In this document: positions 33,049-43,602 of the stretch, piece after piece
Numbering within the stretch: position 1 is the stretch's first letter
Layout: the number at the start of each line of letters is the position of its first letter
Assembly (NCBI RefSeq): GCF_905171765.1
Contig: NC_053398.1
Coordinates: forward strand, 47,584,323-47,648,322
Length of the DNA: 64,000 nucleotides
Source: Bufo bufo
Taxonomy: Eukaryota > Chordata > Amphibia > Anura > Bufonidae
Reading direction: 5' to 3'
The notes under the pieces: generated by a model
Databases searched by the model: none
Told to the model about the DNA's origin: nothing
Seen by the model: only the letters and a program-made list of their open reading frames with translations
Program-made: the position numbers and the translations under genes

Positions 33049-33669
33049 TGTCAGACAGAGAAGTGCCAGGCCCTGCACAGGGGAGTGTCAGAGGCGTAAA
33101 TGATTCTGACGCAAGCACAGGTCGCAGCAGAGTAAGGGGGCGTGGCAGCAGGGGTTTAACCTGAGGCCTCAGGTACACATGTCAGCTAGCGGTCGTGTCT
33201 TGACCAGCAACCCAGCGGTTCTTGATTGGTTGACTGGATCTTTGACTTTGTCGCAAGTGACAGCATCACCAGCAGCCTGAGTCTAGAGTCGCTGATAAGC
33301 AGCTTTCTTCACCCGCATAGTGAAGAAACTACTCACCAGCAGCAGCAGGTAGACCTGGAGCAGGACCTGAACCAGCAGGTGGTGGCATACTTTGACAGCA
33401 CCCTGCCAGCTGTCATAGAAGATCTGCTGGACTACTGGGCAGCCAAACTGGATTTGTGGCCGCAACTGTCTGAGTTTGCCCTGAAAAAGCTGTCCTGCCT
33501 GGTCAGTAGTGTGGCATCAGAGCGGGTGTTTAGTGCGGCGGGGGCCATAGTTACCCCAAGAAGAACTGGCCTGTCCACTCAAAATTTGTAGAGACTTACT
33601 TTTGTCAAGATGAATCAGGCGTGGATCAGCCAGGATTTCCACCCACCAATGCCTGAAGCATCAGATTAG
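33049..33669 (+). pseudogene. hAT transposase, family C copy C2, internally deleted
   Basis: Starts MSDREVPGPAQGSVRG with an Arg/Gly stretch (RVRGRGSRG) and a stop near 33162. From about 33190 a further segment equivalent to VLTSNPAVLEWLTRS of C1 appears as VLTSNPAVLDWLT. The sequence then passes to the C-terminal dimerisation region (33226-33591): DLWPQLSEFALKKLSCLVSS and ASERVFSAAGAIVTPRRTGL. After an in-frame TAG (33589-33591) the same frame goes on to RLTFVKMNQAWISQDF and the natural stop at 33667-33669. The whole BED finger and catalytic core are absent. Only a truncated dimerisation domain could be made. Confidence 0.8.
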
Positions 33670-33689
33670 ATCATCCATCTCCACACTAT

Positions 33690-34740
33690 GTCACCGTGCC
33701 ACTCTGTGGTATCATGCTGCTGCTGCTGCTGTTGCTGCCATGTCCACACTATGTCACCATGCCACTCTGTGGTCTCCTGATGCTGCCATCTCCATACTAT
33801 GTCACCGTGCCACTTTATGGCCTCCTGATGCTGCCATGTCCACACTATGTCACCTTGCCACTCTGTGGTATTATGCTGCTGCTGCCGATTCCACACTATG
33901 TCACCTTGCCACTTTGTGCTCTCCTGATGCTGCCATGTCCGCACTATGTCACCTTGACACTCTGTGGTATCATGCTGCTGCTGCTGCTGCTGCTGTTGCT
34001 GCCATCTCCACACTATGTCACTGTGCCACTTTGTGGCCTCCTGATGCTGCCATGTCCACACAATGTCACCTTGCCACTCTGTGGTATTATGCTGATGCTG
34101 CTGACATCTCCACAATATGTCACTGTGCCACTTTGTGGCCTCCTGATGCTGCCATGTCCACACTATGTCACCTTGCCACTCTATGGTATCATGCTGCTGC
34201 TGCTATCTCCACACTATGTCACCTTGCCACTTTGTGGCCTCCTGATGCTGCCATGTCCAAACTATGTCACCTTGCCACTCTGTGGTATAATGCTGCTGCT
34301 GCTGTTGCTGCCATCTCCACACTATGTCACCTTCCCACTCTGTGGCCTCCTGATGCTGCCACGTCCACACTATGTCACTTTGCCACTCTGTGGTATCATG
34401 CTGCTATTGCTGCCATCTCCACACTATGTCACCTTGCCACTCTGTGGCCTCCTGATGCAGCCATGTCCACACTATCTCACCATGCCACTCTGTAGTATCA
34501 TGCTGCTGCTGCTGTTGCTGCCATTTCCACACTATGTCACCTTGCCACTCTGTGGCCTCCTGATGCTGCCATCTCCACACTATGTCACCGTGCCACTCTG
34601 TGGCTTTCTGATGCTGCCGCCACCCCAGACCCTGTCATTGTGCCACTTGGTGGTCTCTTCATGCTGCTTCCACCTCACCACTATGTCATAGGGCCACTCT
34701 GTGGACTTCTCATGCTGTTACCACCCTCCCCACTCTATGA
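33690..34740 (+). repeat. 54-bp minisatellite in the 3' region of hAT-C2
   Basis: About 18 units built on CCACACTATGTCACCTTGCC and ACTCTGTGGTATCATGCTG, with variable CTG triplet runs (up to seven CTG). The unit length and the insertions are multiples of three. A 331-codon frame (33696-34691), a second one and a minus-strand frame therefore stay open; they are not considered genes. A weaker relative lies at 40930-41260 in copy C1. Confidence 0.85.
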
Positions 34741-35488
34741 CGGGGTTGCTATTGTCCTTGTTTGGCCTTCTTGAAATCACAATTTATTTGACCTTTCTTC
34801 TGATCGGTCAGAAGGAAGGATAATTGAGACGCACAATGTATCCTGTCTGTATAGCAGCTGTAAGGCTGTATGGTCGCATCAGAATTGTCTTATGATTTGG
34901 TAGGCAAAAGCAGGAGTGGGTACAAAACACAGAAGACATGCAAATATTACCTTCACGTCAGGGGAGGGCTGGCAGCCTTAGTCCTGGGAGGAAAATCCAG
35001 TCAAGTGGACCATTTTTAGCCCCGCCCATTATTAAAAGCCCCTCCTACATATAATAGGCCACTCCCAACACACACTGTACAGCTGACATTCTATAGTTCA
35101 GGCCTGTCTACACATCATACGGAGAGAGGGGAGGGTCTGTCCTGGCTGCACTGCCTGCTTATACAACAAGCTACAGCCAGGAAGCTCCTCCGCTCTCCTC
35201 CCTCCCCTGATCCTGCTCAAGGCTTGTGGTTCCCCCCCACCATCTGCCACCCGCCCGTGGCCTGCTGCCCCCTTTCGTCGTCCTCACCCAGCTCTGAATC
35301 CTCCTTCTGCAAATGGCAGGGGGAGGAGCCGGAGCATCTCCTCTCCTACATAGCACCACATACCTCTTACATCCAATGTCACCTTTGTTGTAGACGTTCT
35401 CTTTCCTCATCTTCTCCATTCAGACCAGACCGCCATGATGATTTTTCTGCCATCTCCCGTCTCTGCAGAGATTGAGAAACAGACATTA

Positions 35489-35735
35489 GTTTCCTGCCAC
35501 CCCCAATACTATACTGCAGAAACAGTCCCCCTGGAAATACTACTACCACACAGATAGTGCCCCCAATACTGTGCCCGCTATGCCCCCAATACTATACTGC
35601 AGAAACAGTCCCCCTGGAAATACTGCTACCACACAGATAGTGCCCCCAATACTGTGCCCGCTATGCCCCCAATACTATACTGCAGAAACAGTCCCCCTGG
35701 AAATACTACTACCACACAGATAGTGCCCCCTTAAA
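35489..35735 (+). repeat. 103-bp direct repeat, nearly three copies
   Basis: CAATACTATACTGCAGAAAC...CACACAGATAGTGCCCC recurs at 35507, 35589 and 35670-odd with almost no differences. Inside the non-autonomous hAT; no coding. Confidence 0.75.
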
Positions 35736-35909
35736 CAATTATTGGCACACAGTGCTCTAAAAAATAACTGCGCTCAGACACTAATAGTATAAAGATAATG
35801 TCCCCCAAAAATAATTGTGCTAAGCTGATACTATGCCAGGGTGCCCCCAAAGTAACAGTGCCCCCCAAAAACCCACCAATAGAAATAATTCTCTGTCAGA
35901 GCACACTTA

Positions 35910-36864
35910 GGCCCCTTTCACACGAGCGAGTATTCCGCACGGATGCGATGCGGGAGGTGAACGCATTGCACCCGCACTGAATACCGACCCATTCATTTCT
36001 ATGGGGCTGTGCACACGAGCGGTGATTTTCACGCATCACTTGTGCGTTGCGGGAAAATCGCAGCATGCTCCTCTTTGTGCGTTTTTCACGCAACGCAGGC
36101 CCCATAGAAGTGAATGGGGTTGCGTGAAAATCGCAAGCATCCGCAAGCAAGTGCGGATGCGGTGCGATTTTCACGCACGGTTGCTAGGAGACGATCGGGA
36201 TGGAGACCCGATCATTATTATTTTCCCTTATAACATGGTTATAAGGTAAAATAATAGCATTCTGAATACAGAATGCATAGTAAAACAGCGCTGGAGGGGT
36301 TAAAAAAAAATTAAAATTCATTTAACTCACCTTAATCCACTTGCTCGCGTAGCCCGGCATCTCCTTGTGTCTCCTTTGTTGAAGGACCTATGGTGAGCAT
36401 TAAATACAGTTACAGGACCTTTGATGACGTCACTCCGGTCATCACATGGTACGTCACATGATCTTTTACCATGGTGATTCACCATGGTAAAAGATCATGT
36501 GACGTACCATGTGATAACCGGAGTGACGTCATCACAGGTCCTTTACCCAGGTCCTAAAGAAAGGAGACAGAAGCAGATGCCGGCTGCGCTATCAAGTGGA
36601 CTAAGGTGAGTTAAACATTTTTTTATTTTTTTTTAACCCCTCCAGCGCTATTTTACTTTGCATTCTGTATTCAGAATGCTATTATTTTCCCTTATAACCA
36701 TGTTATAAGGGAAAATAATACTATTTACAGAACACCGATCCCAAGCCCGAACTATTTACGCGCATGCAAAACGCATTACAATGTTTTGCACTCGCGCCGA
36801 AAAATCGCGGGTGTTCCCGCAATGCACCCGCACATTTTTCCGCAACGCCCGTGTGAAAGAGGCC
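35910..36864. mobile_element. Complete Harbinger MITE
   Basis: Ends GGCCCCTTTCACACGAGCG and, inverted, GGCCTCTTTCACACGGGCG, flanked by TTA on both sides (35907-35909, 36865-36867). The centre is a long inverted repeat (CCAGCGCTG / ATTATTTTCCCTTATAAC arms at 36210-36310 and 36630-36720). Sequence just inside the ends matches the Harbinger end beside the MADF exon (2160-2415). Confidence 0.9.
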
Positions 36865-37439
36865 TTAGTAGTAATAATGCCCCTATAGTGCCCTAGTAAT
36901 CATGTTCCTCATAGCCCCCCAGTAGTAGTAAAGTTCCCCATAATACCCCCTAGTAGTACTAATTTTACGTATAATATGACAGTACATGAAATACCCCCGC
37001 TTAGTGCGCGCAGTTGAGCTAATGTCCCCATAATGTATGCCAGTATAAAATACCCCTATATAGTGCCCCAGTAAATGCCCTCATACTGCTCCTCTCCCCC
37101 TTCCCAATAGTGTCCCCCATAATATGCCAGTAAAAAAATGCCCCTTCTTAGTGCCACCATATGCCCCAATAGTGCTCCACTCCCCCATAGTGCCCCCAAA
37201 TAATGCCCCATAGTGCCGCTCTCCCCTATAGTGCCTGCCATAATGTGCCAGTAAAAAATGCCCCCTTAGTGCTGCCAAATACCATAGTGCCCCCCATAAT
37301 GTTCCAATACAAAAGGCCCCTTTAGAGCCCCCACTTCCCCATAGTGCCCCCAAATAATGCCCCTATAGTAACACCAGATGCCCCATAGTGCTGCTCTCCC
37401 CTATAGTGCCCCCCAGAATGTGCCAATAATTAAAAAAAA

Positions 37440-39150
37440 AGCCCCTTTAGAGGCCCCAGATACCCCCATAGTGCTCCTCTCCCCCATCGTGCCCCCCCAT
37501 AATGTGCCAGCAAGAAATGCCCCCATAGTGCTAGCTCCTACAATAGTGCCAGCTCCCCTCATAGTGCCAGCTCCCCCCCATAGTGCCAGCTCCCCCCCAT
37601 AGTGCCAGCCCCCCCATAGTGCCAGCCCCCCCATAGTGTCAGCCCCCCCATAGTGCCACCCCCTCATAGTGCCAGTTCCCCCATAGTGCCAGCCCCCTTA
37701 TAGTGCCAGACCCCCATAGTGCCAGCCCTCCCATAGTACCAGCCCCCATAGTGCTAGCTCCCCCATAGTGCCAGCCCCCCCTATAGTGCCAGCTCCCCCT
37801 ATAGTGCAAGCCCCCCCATAGTGCCAGCTCCCCCCCGTAGTGCCAGCCCCCTTATAGTGTCAGCCCCCCCATTGTGTCAGCCCCCCCATAGTGCCAGCTC
37901 CCCCTATAGTGCCAGCTCCCCCCATAGTGCTAGCTCCCCCATAGTGCCAGCCCCCCCTATAGTGCCAGCTCCCCCATAGTGCCATCCCCCCTATAGTGCC
38001 AGCTCCCCCTATAGTGCCAGCTCCCCCATAGTGCCAGCCCCCCCATAGTGCCAGCCCCCCCCCTATAGTGCCAGCTCCCCCTATAGTGCCAGCTCCCCCT
38101 ATAGTGCAAGCCCCCCCATAGTGCCCCCCCATAGTGCTAGCTCCCCTATAGTGCCAGCCCCCCCCTATAGTGCCAACTCCCCCATAGTTCCAGCCCCCCC
38201 CCTATAGTGCCAGCTCCCCCTATAGTGCCAGCTCCCCATATAGTGCCCCCCCCATAGTGCTAGCTCCCCCAAAGTGCTAGCTCCCCCCCATAGTGCCAGA
38301 TCCCCCCTATAGTGCCAGCCTCCCCATAGTGCCAGCTCCCCCTATAGTGCAAGCCCCCCCATAGTGCCCCCCCCCATAGTGCTAGCTCCCCCATAGTGCC
38401 AGATCCCCTATAGTGCCAGCCCCCCCTATAGTGCCAGCTCCCCCATAGTGCCAGCTCCCCCATAGTGCCAGCTCCCCCATAGTTCCAGCCCCCCTATAGT
38501 GCCAGCTCCCCCTATAGTGCCAGCTCCCCTTATAGTGCCAGCTCCCCCTATAGTGCCCCCCCCCCATAGTGCTAGCTCCCCCAATGTGCCAGATCCCCCC
38601 CATAGTGCCAAATCCCCCCCATAGTGCCAGATCCCCCCCCCCCATAGTGCCAGCCCCCCCTATAGTGCAACCCCCCTATAGTGCAAGCCCCCCCTATAGT
38701 GCCAGATCCCCCCATAGTGCCAGATCCCCCCTATAGTGCCAGATCCCCCCCCCATAGTGCCAGATCCCCCCTATAGTGCCAGATCCCCCCCATAGTGCCA
38801 GATCCCCCCATAGTGCCAGATCCCCCCCCCTAGTGCCAGCCCCCCCTATAGTGCCAGATCCCCCCCATAGTGCCAAATCCCCCCTATAGTGCCAGATCCC
38901 CCCCCCATAGTGCCAGCCCCCCTATAGTGCAAGCCCCCCCTATAGTGCCAGATCCCCCCATAGTGCCAGATCCCCCCTATAGTGCCAGATCCCCCCCCAT
39001 AGTGCCAGATCCCCCCCATAGTGCCAGATCCCCCCCATAGTGCCAGCCCCCCCCTATAGTGCCAGCTCCCCCTATAGTGCAAGCCCCCCATAGTGCCAGA
39101 TCCCCCCATAGTGCCAGATCCACCCCCCCCCCTCCCCCCATAGTGCCAGC
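37440..39150. repeat. C-rich minisatellite with CCATAGTGCCAG unit
   Basis: Roughly 90 units of 17-22 bp: CCCCCCATAGTGCCAGCTCC and CCCCTATAGTGCCAGATCC. The minus strand has G runs of 4 to 9 separated by 12-14 bases. The many small minus-strand frames (for instance 39277-38846) are repeat translations. Confidence 0.9.
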
Positions 39151-39553
39151 CCCCCGCAAAGAAGAAAAAAACCAAAACACTAATACTTACCTCCATCAGC
39201 AGCGATGCAATCCTCTTCTGGCCTGTGTCCCTGCTGTGTGCTGCCCGGCTCAGGCGTCGCGATGATAATGACATCATCGCGCTGCCTGAGCCGGCCTCTG
39301 ATAGGCTGCAGGTATTAGTGCCTGCGGCCTATCAGAAGAACAGGGGAGGGACACGCCTCTCCCTCCCCTGCCCCACAGCACACAGCACGGCCGCAATTAC
39401 ATCCAGGGCTGCGCCGCCTGTGGTGATCGGCGGTGCGGCCCTGAAGAATAAATTTTTTTAAAAATTACAAATTTTAAGACGGCCGTTTATTTAGGGCGGC
39501 CTGGGGGGCAATTGCCTCCATGCCCCCCGGCCCAGCCCGCCCCTGCTTCACAT

Positions 39554-40194
39554 GTCATCTGTTTTAGATCCACTCCTGTTTTTTTGGGCATTAGCAATAC
39601 TCATGGATTACTAAGCAAATGCTGACCGAGTGACGACGTATGCTCCCCAGACAGGATCCGTTTTTTTGTTGGTTATTGTTCTGATGGATCAGAGTATGGG
39701 CAAAATAATCAGTGACTTCAACACAAACTTACTGCTGACACCCCCTCCACTCTGTCGGGGGGCTCTACTTGTATAAGTGTTTAATAGAACAGGTTCTGTA
39801 GACCTCTATGTGGAATCAGCTGACAAGAGTGTAAAAGGAGTGCGCTTCTTCTTGATGCTAACATGGACCTGTAAGGCTGTGTTAATACTTGGGTTATTTG
39901 GTCAGTTCCGGCCCCGTGACTGCCCAAATCAGTGAAGTGTGCAGTGATTCTAATAGCGACGCCTGTCATCTGCATGTCATACTGACTGACAGTATTATTT
40001 CACTACCCCAGCACACTACCTAAGCGTGTTACTGCAAGGCACAGTGTTCTACACCCATATAAAGGCTCTATGCAGCCCGGAAATAGACATTTTTTATCGC
40101 GATTCGTTGCGAATATATTCGGATCGAAGTGAATTTTTTCGGAAAATTCGGCGAACTGGCAGAAACTAATTTTTGAGAAATTCACTCATCTCTA
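39554..40194 (+). mobile_element. 3' terminal region of hAT-C2
   Basis: Unique-looking 3' sequence followed by TTCG-rich subterminal palindromes and the end ATTCACTCATCTCTA at 40194. No coding. Confidence 0.75.
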
Positions 40195-40318
40195 GTGAAG
40201 ATTAATCAGGTGTTGATCAGCCAGGATTTCCACACACCAGTGCCTGATGCATCAGACTAGATCATTCTGGGTGCAACACCCAAACTTTGTGAAAAGAGAC
40301 CCGTTTATTCTGGCCACC

Positions 40319-40849
40319 TGTCACCGCCAGTTCTGTGAGAAGGTCTGTTAGACGTTCTTCTCTACCTCTTGCATGAGGTTCTTTGTTTTGGTTTCACTTT
40401 GTCATCTCCTTTCCTTCTCCCAGCTGTCACCTATTTACACTAATTGTCTCCCTTTATATTCCCTCCCATACTGCCTCACTTTGCGGTTTATACTTCTTCC
40501 TGGATGAGTTGTTCACTGCTGGAGGCTCCTGCTGCTGATTCCTCAGATAAGTCCTTTTCCTTTATTTGTGTTTCCTTACTGGCTTGATTCTAGGTGACCC
40601 TGACTCCGTCCGTATTAAGTGCAGGGAGCCGGTGGTCGTGTCCCCTCACTATTATAGGGTTTTCAGATGTCACACAGTATAAGGTACGTGGGCATGCAAT
40701 CGTCTACCATAAAAACCTTTGCATGGGCATAGCTGTCAGGGAGAGCTCTAGGGGTTTTATAAGGCTCACCCATATGCTCCTTAGTTTGTGATCAAGCCAG
40801 TCAGATATTTATTTATAAGTTCCCGCTTTCTGCATCACCATCCGTGACA
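40319..40849 (+). mobile_element. Solo LTR, 531 bp
   Basis: Starts TGTCACCGCC, ends CCGTGACA, flanked by the 5-bp duplication CCACC (40314-40318, 40850-40854). Same family and same length as the antisense solo LTR at 11262-11792. It lies in the 3' region of hAT-C1. Confidence 0.85.
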
Positions 40850-40929
40850 CCACCTGCTTCAGCCACTATTCTGATGCTACCACCCGCCTGATGACACACA
40901 CCTGCTGCCTCTGCTGCCATGTTCTCCTA

Positions 40930-41260
40930 CTGCCACACACCATCTTTTACTGCTACTGAAACTGCTGTTGCCTCCTGCCCTCCCTACTTTGTGACTAGGT
41001 CACTATGTTAACTCGTCATGCAGTTGCCACCTCACCACTCTGTGACTGGGCCATTATGTTGACTCCTCATGTGGTTGCCACCCTCCCCATAATGTACTGG
41101 AAATGGGCCACTGTGTTGACTCCTCATGCGGTTACCACCCTCCCCAAAATGTAACTGGGCCACTGTGTTGACTCCTCATGCGATTGCCATGCTCCCCATA
41201 ATGTAACTTGGCCACTGTGTTGACTCCTCATGTGGTTTCCACCCTCCCTACTCTATGACG
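40930..41260 (+). repeat. Tandem array in the 3' region of hAT-C1
   Basis: Five units of about 62 bp: GGGCCACTGTGTTGACTCCT, CATGCGGTTGCCACCCTCCC. It is followed by a segment (CTCTATGACGGGGTCACTAT) also found after the C2 array at 34733. Confidence 0.75.
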
Positions 41261-41713
41261 GGGTCACTATTGTCCCTGTTTTTCCTTGTTGACATCACCA
41301 TTTATTTTACCCTTCTTCTGATCTGTCAGAAGGACGGAAAAATTATAAACACAACGGATCCTGTCTTTGGAGCATCCGTATCAAATAGCAATGATGTAAT
41401 AATTATCTCCCAGTTGTCTTTTAGTACAATAGCCAAATAGTTTTTTTTGAAAAATAACTGTGAAAAAATATTGGGATATCATAGGAGAGTACATTCTAGC
41501 TTGTCCACATTTTATGTAAAATGAATATACAAAAGAAGAACAGGAACACAATCCTGACAGAAATGAAAAAAGTATTTTTCTATGCAAAAAAATACTTGTG
41601 TTGTAGCGAAAGGAGAGTAAAAGGTTAGTAAAATTAGTAGTACAGGTGGGGACTTATGTTATAAAAGAATATACTGCATTAAATGTCAAATTCAAGGGGT
41701 CATATGTGGCATC
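41261..41713. other. 3' region of hAT-C1 without genes
   Basis: AT-rich sequence collinear in part with 34740-34870 of C2. No supported gene. Confidence 0.45.
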
Positions 41714-42113
41714 TAGAGATGAGCGAATCGAAGCTGACGAAGTGCAATTCGATCAGAATTTCAGGAAAAATTAGATTCGCAACGAATGTGAATTTCCTCG
41801 CACTTTGTGGTAACAAATCGCAATTTTTCCAAAAATAGTGGCTAAAATGGCAGCTACACATGTGAGGACATGGGGAAAGGAACTCTGAGAAGACGGGATG
41901 AACCATGATGCCATGCATGCAGCTAATCAGCAGCCAGCCATATATGCATTTCTCTGTTGCAGTTATTTGTGGTGAAAGCATTTAGTGGCCTATTTCAGTA
42001 CAGAAAGAAAAATATATACGCACTTCACTGTTGCAGTTATTTGTGGTAAAAGCTTTTAGTGGCCTATTTCAGTACAAAAAGAAAAATATATTCTCAGTTC
42101 ACTTCGGCAGTTA

Positions 42114-43247
42114 CATTGGTCCCTCAAGATAAAATATTAATTGACCACTGAAGAAGGGGCAAGTACCCCGAAACGCGTTTGGTGAGGAGCCCCCCGGAAC
42201 AACCCCAAGGAGTACGTGCTTGAACTATCCAGAGCCGTGCGGCAATTCAAAGTCTTTGAGAACTCCGTGCCTTACTAAACCCCTGATACGCCGGGACCTA
42301 CAAGCGCAAACACACGAGGAGTGTGTCGCATAACATACCGACGAGGGGAAAAGCATCTTGAGTCCCAGCGCTGACCGGCTTCCTGCTACTACGGAGCGGC
42401 AGCCAGAGGATCGCAAGGGCACAGAGAAAAGACACAGTATTCTCCAGTTGCTACAGCAGTAGCTGATAACGACAATTTGTTTCCAAGTTTACCTGCATAA
42501 GGAATCGCACTGCACAGTGAGTATTAGCGGGACGCCGCAAGTATACTCACTTAAGTGAATTCTGTTGTACCACAGTTACATTATCCTCTTCCAGCGAATC
42601 AGGACTGTGAACCTTATAGTACTTTGTGAAGCTAGCCACTATATTAGCTCAAGCCACCAGCTGGGCTATACTTCTATTTTTTCTGACTTTCGTATGGACT
42701 GATTTTTTACCATCCCCAGCCTATCCACCACTGGTCCTACTATTTATTCTATATCTATATATTTTATTGTATCCATGTGTTCTTATATTGCTTGACTGTA
42801 TTTTATATGTGTTTTTTAAAATAATTGATTTTACTTTACCTTACATGTCCTTGAATAAAATATATGATTCTACATAAGTGAGTGTGCCCAGTATATTTTT
42901 TAACAAAATATTAATTGCTTCCAGGAAGACCACTTTATGTTGAAACCATTGTAAGTTGAGTAATTAGTTCCAAAGCCCCAAAATGTCATCAAAGATAAGA
43001 GAAAATGAAAATTTAAGAACAATAAGCAGATAACTAAGACAGATAATACAAGTCCTTACATATTACCGTCAGGAATAGCTGATAACTAGCAACTAATACA
43101 GCTATTTTACCAGAGAAGTGTCCTTGATTGGATTTGAGTCTGAGACATTGTATGTTAAGTCTAGTTTCAACTTACGATGGGTCCGAAAAGACCATTGAAT
43201 GTTGAAAATATTGTATCCTGAGGCCAATGTATCTTGAGGGATCACTG
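42114..43247. mobile_element. Mariner-like non-autonomous element with hammerhead-like insert
   Basis: Ends CATTGGTCCCTCAAGATA and, inverted, CAGTGATCCCTCAAGATAC, flanked by TA (42112-42113, 43248-43249). Rejoining the flanks gives GCAGTTATATGTG, close to the array unit GCAGTTATTTGTGG. Its left half (42148 to about 42880) carries the CTGAAGA-stem-GAAACGCG repeat, which ends with AATAAA and AGTGAGTGTGCCCAGTAT. No coding. Confidence 0.8.
42148..42180 (+). ncRNA. Hammerhead-ribozyme-like motif, best formed copy
   Basis: CTGAAGA, a 4-bp GGGG/CCCC stem with a 6-base loop (CAAGTA), then GAAACGCG. This fits the CUGANGA-stem II-GAAA layout, except for one extra A between the first box and the stem. 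A stem III pairing and a cleavage site are not clear to me. It is known that amphibian Penelope-like elements carry such ribozymes; the assignment here is inference. Confidence 0.4.
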
Positions 43248-43602
43248 TATATGTGTTGAAAGCGTTTAGTGGCCTATTTCAGTACAAAAAAATATATATA
43301 GACGCACTTCACTGTTGCAGTTATTTGTGGTAAAAGTGTTAAGTGGCCTATTTCAGTACAGAAATAAAAATATATACACACTTCACTGTTGCAGTTATTT
43401 GTGGTGAAAGCGTCTGGTGGCCTATTTCAGTACAAAAATATATATATATATATACAAACTTCACTGTTGCAGTTATTTGTGGTGAAAGTGTTTAGTGATC
43501 TATTTCAGTATAAAAATATAAATATATTCTCAGTTCACTGTTGCAGTTATTTGTGGTGAAAGCGTTTAGTGGCCTATCTCAGAACAAAAAGAAAAATATA
43601 TG

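Larger units (their letters stand above)
34959..39545. mobile_element. Non-autonomous hAT element, 4.6 kb, in C2
   Basis: Ends CAGGGGAGGGCTGGC and, inverted, CAGGGGCGGGCTGGGC. The flanks are CTTCACGT and CTTCACAT (34951-34958, 39546-39553), an 8-bp duplication with one mismatch. It contains a 103-bp repeat, a Harbinger MITE and a long C-rich minisatellite, and has no transposase. It belongs to the same group as 25515-28483. Confidence 0.85.
31726..40194 (+). mobile_element. hAT family C, complete copy C2 (8.5 kb) inserted in C1
   Basis: Starts TAGAGATGAGCGAATC, ends (inverted) TAGAGATGAGTGAATTTC, and is flanked by the perfect 8-bp duplication GTGAAGAT (31718-31725, 40195-40202). The duplication lies in the codons of the TFVKI-NQ motif near the C-terminus of the C1 transposase. 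Inside are: a TATA box, a 73-bp tandem leader, an internally deleted transposase (33049-33669), a 54-bp tandem 3' array, another hAT element (34959-39545) and the right terminal region. The lack of a full transposase means it was mobilised in trans. Confidence 0.9.
25060..41713 (+). mobile_element. hAT family C, copy C1 (interrupted)
   Basis: Starts with a degenerate form of the TAGAGATGAGCGAATC terminus. It then has a TATA box (25259), a 90-bp tandem leader (28500-29400), a transposase pseudogene (29408-31725 and 40203-40259) and a 3' tandem array (40930-41260). Three insertions interrupt it: the non-autonomous hAT 25515-28483, the complete sibling C2 (31726-40194) and a solo LTR (40319-40849). 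The right end is not seen; copy C3 starts at 41714. Confidence 0.7.
41714..43602 (+). mobile_element. hAT family C, copy C3: 5' terminus and leader array
   Basis: Starts TAGAGATGAGCGAATCG and is collinear with C2 for about 230 bp, then joins a tandem array with units of about 75 bp (GGCCTATTTCAGTACAAAAA, GTTGCAGTTATTTGTGGT). The array is interrupted by a mariner-like element (42114-43247). The TATA region and the transposase are absent. Confidence 0.75.

Noticed and set aside
33696..34691. 331-codon plus-strand open frame (and 33740-34495, 34163-33666)
   Set aside because: Translation of a 54-bp minisatellite; the frames stay open because the unit is a multiple of three. No domain or start context supports a gene.
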